From positions 1 through 26,842 of the forward strand of contig JAGCTA010000087.1 of NCBI GenBank assembly GCA_017963875.1: a stretch of 26,842 nucleotides of DNA. Reading direction: 5' to 3'. Below the pieces are notes generated by a model. The model ran no database searches, had not been told where the DNA came from, and saw only the letters and a program-made list of their open reading frames with translations. Below are positions 23,942 to 26,842 of the stretch, piece after piece (the stretch's first letter is position 1; each line of letters starts with the position of its first letter). The stretch is from Victivallales bacterium. GTDB lineage: Bacteria > Verrucomicrobiota > Lentisphaeria > Oligosphaerales > Oligosphaeraceae. A program made the position numbers and the translations under genes.

Positions 23942-25018
23942 ATGTTCATCACCTACGGATTAGACGCGAAGGATACGCCTGACAAAATCCAGACATACGT
24001 CGAAAACGGCGCAGAGGAATTTTTTGCTGGGTTTGTGCCAAAGGAATGGCTGGAAAAGTACGGATGGGAAGTCTGCCCCAACAGACGTCCCCTTGGAGGC
24101 GGATACAATTTCACGCAGGCAAGTGAACTGGAGGCTGCAGCCAAGGAGATCCATCGTCTGGGCAAGCGCTTGAATCTGGCAGTCAATGCGCATGACAATG
24201 GCTCGGAGAGAATCGCAGGCATTCGTTTCACCGTCGAGACAATGGAGCAGTTCAACCCAGACGGGTACATTGTGGCAGATCCTGCGGTTATGTTCTCCAT
24301 GAAAAAATGGGGCATCGACCGTCCGATTCATCTTTCGACAGGCGCGGGATGCTTTTCGTCCGATTCAGTACGCTTCTTCTGCGAGCATTTCAACGTCCGC
24401 CGAGTTGTCATTCCCCGAAAGATGACGTTGAATGAAATGCGCAGAATGATTGAGAAACTCCAGGATCTGAAACTGGAATTCGAGGTTATGATCATGGGGT
24501 ATCGGTGCTATTTCAATGATGAGGACTGCCATTCCATCCATAGCGGCGCACGGAAGAATCTTTGCGGTGACGTTTCCATTTCCCCGTATGTTGTCACGAA
24601 CCGTTTCCCGAAGAACTGGAAAGATGCCACCGAGGACATGATCGCGCAGGATACGCATGTCATGAATGAAGACTCGGTGCTCAACAAATTCTGCAATGAC
24701 TGGATACGCGGCGAACCGCAGAATCCACCGTATATGCCGAGATATAGCGGAGTGGGAATCAATCCGCAACTGGCCAAGACATTGTATCAGAACTGCGGGC
24801 TCTGCGCCATTAAAGAACTTCGCGACATGGGAGTCCACGCACTGAAGGTTCCGCTTCGAGGTGCCATGACCTACAAGTTGCTTCCACTGCAACTTGTCTA
24901 TAAGGTGATGACGGCTCCCAATCCAACCCATGAGTATTGTCGAAAACTGCTGAACAGCCCAGCGTTCTGCGAAGAGTTGACTAACTGCTATTATGATGTT
25001 CGGGAGGGCTCAAACTAA
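23942..25018 (+). CDS. U32-family (UbiU-like) protein, putative Fe-S
   Basis: The protein has 358 residues from ATG 23942, which has AGAGG four bases upstream. An earlier in-frame ATG at 23885 adds 19 residues that look unlike the family, without a good ribosome-binding site. The fold is a TIM barrel of the peptidase U32 family: IHRLGKRLNLAVNAHDN, PDGYIVADPAVMFSMKKWG, IHLSTGAGCFSSDSV and NVRRVVIPRKMTLNEM. Later come CGLCAIKELRDMGVHALKVP (275-294) and LRG, matching the family's LCxxxxLxxLxxAGVxxxKIEGR block. Cysteines at 179 and 186 (C-x6-C, as in UbiU), 198 and 275/278 could bind a [4Fe-4S] cluster. Characterised relatives act in O2-independent hydroxylation of ubiquinone precursors (UbiU/UbiV) or of tRNA and rRNA (TrhP, RlhA); this one's substrate is unknown. 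Its stop overlaps the next start by one base. Confidence 0.82.
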   Translation: MFITYGLDAKDTPDKIQTYVENGAEEFFAGFVPKEWLEKYGWEVCPNRRPLGGGYNFTQASELEAAAKEIHRLGKRLNLAVNAHDNGSERIAGIRFTVETMEQFNPDGYIVADPAVMFSMKKWGIDRPIHLSTGAGCFSSDSVRFFCEHFNVRRVVIPRKMTLNEMRRMIEKLQDLKLEFEVMIMGYRCYFNDEDCHSIHSGARKNLCGDVSISPYVVTNRFPKNWKDATEDMIAQDTHVMNEDSVLNKFCNDWIRGEPQNPPYMPRYSGVGINPQLAKTLYQNCGLCAIKELRDMGVHALKVPLRGAMTYKLLPLQLVYKVMTAPNPTHEYCRKLLNSPAFCEELTNCYYDVREGSN

Positions 25019-26004
25019 TGGAATTGGCAATTTATTTCCCCGACATGGAGCGTCTCCTGGACATGGACGATGCTCTTAGAGTCATTGATATGAAGAAGTT
25101 GTCAACATACATCATGACGACGATGTATGTCCAGAATCCCAATATTTATGACTATTCTGTCAATTTGACCATGGGCCAGTGGATTCAGGCGATCCGCAAC
25201 AGCGGGCTTGATTTCTCCCGCCTGTATTTCGGTCAGGAATTCTGCGCGAACCTGATTCCGCCTACGGATGAAATTGAACAGGCGTATTATTTCAGCAGGC
25301 AGATGGAATGGGACTTCACATACGTGACGGGAGTGGCGAATACCGAGGTTGGATTGGAGAAAATCAGGAAAAACCTGGACAAACTGAAGGAACTGGCCCC
25401 CGACTGCGAGGTCGTCGTCAACGACTGGGCCATGCTTCATATCCTCCCCAATGAGTATCCGTCGTTCAAGATTGTCATTGGCCGTTTGCTGAATAAGCAG
25501 ACACGCCTGAATCTCTTCATGAAAATGGGTTCTTTCCCGATGCATACGGAAGGCATAGAGACGCCTGCGGATAAAATTCGGGAAAACCAACTTTCCGCAT
25601 ACGCCGACATATCGCTGTCGAATCCAGACTATCTCTCAGAGTTGAAGAAAATGGGAGTTGTTGGAGCGGATCTGGACATGACGCCCCAGGGAGTCATTCG
25701 CCCCGCTGATGGCTGGGGACTGAATCTAGGGTTCTATTATCCATGGGCGTATATCGCCGTTGGTCGGAATTGCGCGACTGCTGGCACGGCGGACAAGGTC
25801 AGGACATTCGTGATGACAGACCGTCCTTGCGGCAAGTTGTGCAAGAAAATCAATTGTTCCCCGAGCATGGTTCAGTTTGATTTCCCGATTATCCAGAGAG
25901 GCCCCGCCTTGTTCATTCAGAATGAAGAATTCAACCAGATGTACTTGGAGAATAAAATAATCAAATACGAGCGTCTGATTTATCAACCAGGCATTCCAAT
26001 CTAA
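25018..26004 (+). CDS. U32-like partner protein (UbiV-like), putative Fe-S
   Basis: The protein has 328 residues. The start ATG shares its A with the preceding TAA (TAATG), suggesting translational coupling and a stoichiometric partner. The sequence reads as a U32-type barrel: FGQEFCANLIPPTDEIEQAY, DFTYVTGVANTEVGLEKI, CEVVVNDWAMLHILPNEYP, then DISLSNPDYLSELKKMGVVGADLDM. A cysteine cluster near the C-terminus (Cys252, Cys271, Cys275, Cys280, within NCATAG and CGKLCKKINC) is spaced like an Fe-S ligand set; Cys271-x3-Cys275 equals the C-x3-C of UbiV. It is more divergent from named U32 proteins than its neighbour. The pair resembles UbiU-UbiV organisation, although nothing here shows quinone biosynthesis. 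Together they probably form a heterodimer; the substrate is unknown. Confidence 0.72.
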   Translation: MELAIYFPDMERLLDMDDALRVIDMKKLSTYIMTTMYVQNPNIYDYSVNLTMGQWIQAIRNSGLDFSRLYFGQEFCANLIPPTDEIEQAYYFSRQMEWDFTYVTGVANTEVGLEKIRKNLDKLKELAPDCEVVVNDWAMLHILPNEYPSFKIVIGRLLNKQTRLNLFMKMGSFPMHTEGIETPADKIRENQLSAYADISLSNPDYLSELKKMGVVGADLDMTPQGVIRPADGWGLNLGFYYPWAYIAVGRNCATAGTADKVRTFVMTDRPCGKLCKKINCSPSMVQFDFPIIQRGPALFIQNEEFNQMYLENKIIKYERLIYQPGIPI

Positions 26005-26026
26005 TCATCAAAGTTTTTTCAATATC

Positions 26027-26060
26027 ATGCCTGCAGGGGCCGAATGAAGCCTTCAGGCAT
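26027..26060. other. Intergenic inverted repeat after the U32 pair
   Basis: ATGCCTGCAGG (26027-26037) pairs with CCTTCAGGCAT (26050-26060) with one mismatch around a 12-base loop. No T-tract follows on either strand, so intrinsic termination is doubtful. It lies in the 179-base gap between the U32 partner gene and miaB and could be a transcript-end or regulatory structure. Confidence 0.45.
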
Positions 26061-26183
26061 GATGATGTGCGTAAAGATTGTTTTTTCAAAATGAAAACCA
26101 ATGATTTGCTTGATGCGCTTTCGCGGATTCGGTGAGGGGCACGGCACGTGGTGAAGTTTTTTGTTTTTCACTCCAGTTGTTAA

Positions 26184-26842
26184 ATGGCTACTTTTCATAT
26201 TAAAACGTATGGCTGTCAGATGAATGAGCGTGATTCCGAGGCGCTTGCCTGTCTGCTTGAACAGGCGGGCTACTCGGAAGTGGAGGATGAATCTTCCGCA
26301 GACGTGATGATTTTCAATACCTGCTCCGTGAGGGACCAGGCTGAAAGAAAGGCCATTGGGAAAGTGGGATTCATGAAAAAACTGAAGAGCCAGAAGCCTG
26401 GAATGATCGTGGGCATCATCGGATGCATGGCGCAGAATCATGGGGCAGAATTGCTGAAGGAACTGCCTGTCGTGGATTTTGTCGCGGGAACCGACCAACT
26501 TCACCGCGTCCCGCAGATTGTTGATGAAATTAGGCAGAAGAGGGTGCGTGTGGTGGAAGACGCTTTGGATCGTGAAATCAGACCTGAACTAGATGCGCAC
26601 CGTTATGGTGGTGTCTGTGCGCAGGTCGCCGTCATGAGAGGCTGCGACCAGTTCTGTTCGTATTGCATCGTGCCGCATACAAGAGGGCGGGAGAAAAGCA
26701 GGCCGATTCCAGCGATCGTGGATGAAGTCAGGCGGCTTGTGGACAATGGCACAAAGGAAATCCTGCTTCTAGGGCAGAATATCACGGCTTATGGCGTTGC
26801 GGAGGCACGGAGGGCAGGAACATACAAGCCAGCGGATTTTTC
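26184..26842 (+). CDS. miaB: tRNA-2-methylthio-N6-dimethylallyladenosine synthase, N-terminal part (truncated by window edge)
   Basis: Nearly 220 residues are present and the gene continues past the window. MiaB is a radical-SAM methylthiotransferase that adds the 2-methylthio group to i6A37 of tRNAs reading codons that begin with U. It starts MATFHIKTYGCQMNERDSE. The N-terminal UPF0004 domain has the three cluster cysteines Cys11 (YGCQMN), Cys47 (FNTCSVR) and Cys81 (GIIGCMAQ). The radical-SAM CxxxCxxC motif is Cys154/Cys158/Cys161 in RGCDQFCSYCIVPHTRG. YGCQMN and SYCIVPHTRG favour MiaB over MtaB or RimO. An in-frame TAA immediately precedes the ATG, so the start cannot be further upstream. 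No Shine-Dalgarno is visible in the preceding 20 bases. It faces the same way as the U32 pair, 179 bases downstream. Confidence 0.96.
   Translation, partial: MATFHIKTYGCQMNERDSEALACLLEQAGYSEVEDESSADVMIFNTCSVRDQAERKAIGKVGFMKKLKSQKPGMIVGIIGCMAQNHGAELLKELPVVDFVAGTDQLHRVPQIVDEIRQKRVRVVEDALDREIRPELDAHRYGGVCAQVAVMRGCDQFCSYCIVPHTRGREKSRPIPAIVDEVRRLVDNGTKEILLLGQNITAYGVAEARRAGTYKPADF

Noticed and set aside
26025..26504. 159-codon minus-strand frame
   Set aside because: Antisense to the clear miaB reading frame and the gap before it; no supporting features.

Overview
This window looks like a chromosomal segment from a Lentisphaerota/Verrucomicrobiota-type (PVC) bacterium, possibly a gut or animal-associated polysaccharide degrader. 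That is an inference. It rests on large secreted DUF4838 and DUF4091 carbohydrate-active proteins, a GH29 alpha-L-fucosidase and GC-rich REP-like intergenic hairpins, next to ordinary housekeeping genes (pgi, rpe, rpmB, tRNA-Lys, miaB). No marker gene fixes the taxon, and no phage, plasmid, IS element or CRISPR array is visible.

Layout. 1-9871 is all on the minus strand: the 5' part of pgi, a REP-like hairpin array, a secreted DUF4838 protein, an AAA-ATPase-like/PD-(D/E)XK protein, a cytoplasmic GH29 fucosidase, a second degraded REP-like copy, and two tandem paralogues of a secreted TIM-barrel-like protein that may be an uncharacterised glycosidase. A divergent intergenic region leads to plus-strand genes at 10017-16460: a 1194-residue LamG/CBM9/DUF4091 protein, a stand-alone GlmS-type glutaminase-domain protein, and two unrecognised proteins ending in a strong terminator. 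16620-22125 is minus strand again: tRNA-Lys(UUU), rpmB, rpe, a SurA/PpiD-like membrane protein, a DUF3014 protein and an InaA/WaaP-like kinase, punctuated by three intrinsic terminators. 22385-26842 is plus strand: a degenerate SecA-like protein, two U32-family genes joined by a TAATG overlap, and the 5' part of miaB.

How the genes may work together. The first half reads as a glycan-foraging locus. Secreted multi-domain proteins would bind and cut polysaccharides outside the cytoplasm, and the GH29 enzyme, which has no signal peptide, would release fucose from imported oligosaccharides. The second half is mostly housekeeping and envelope functions.

The most unusual item is the 496-residue protein at 22385-23875. 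It follows the SecA motor nearly end to end and keeps an exact SecA-type zinc-binding C-terminus. The Walker A, Walker B, motif V and motif VI residues needed for ATP hydrolysis are replaced, and most of the preprotein-binding and helical scaffold/wing regions are gone. It looks like a SecA-derived pseudo-motor encoded just upstream of a UbiU/UbiV-like U32 pair.
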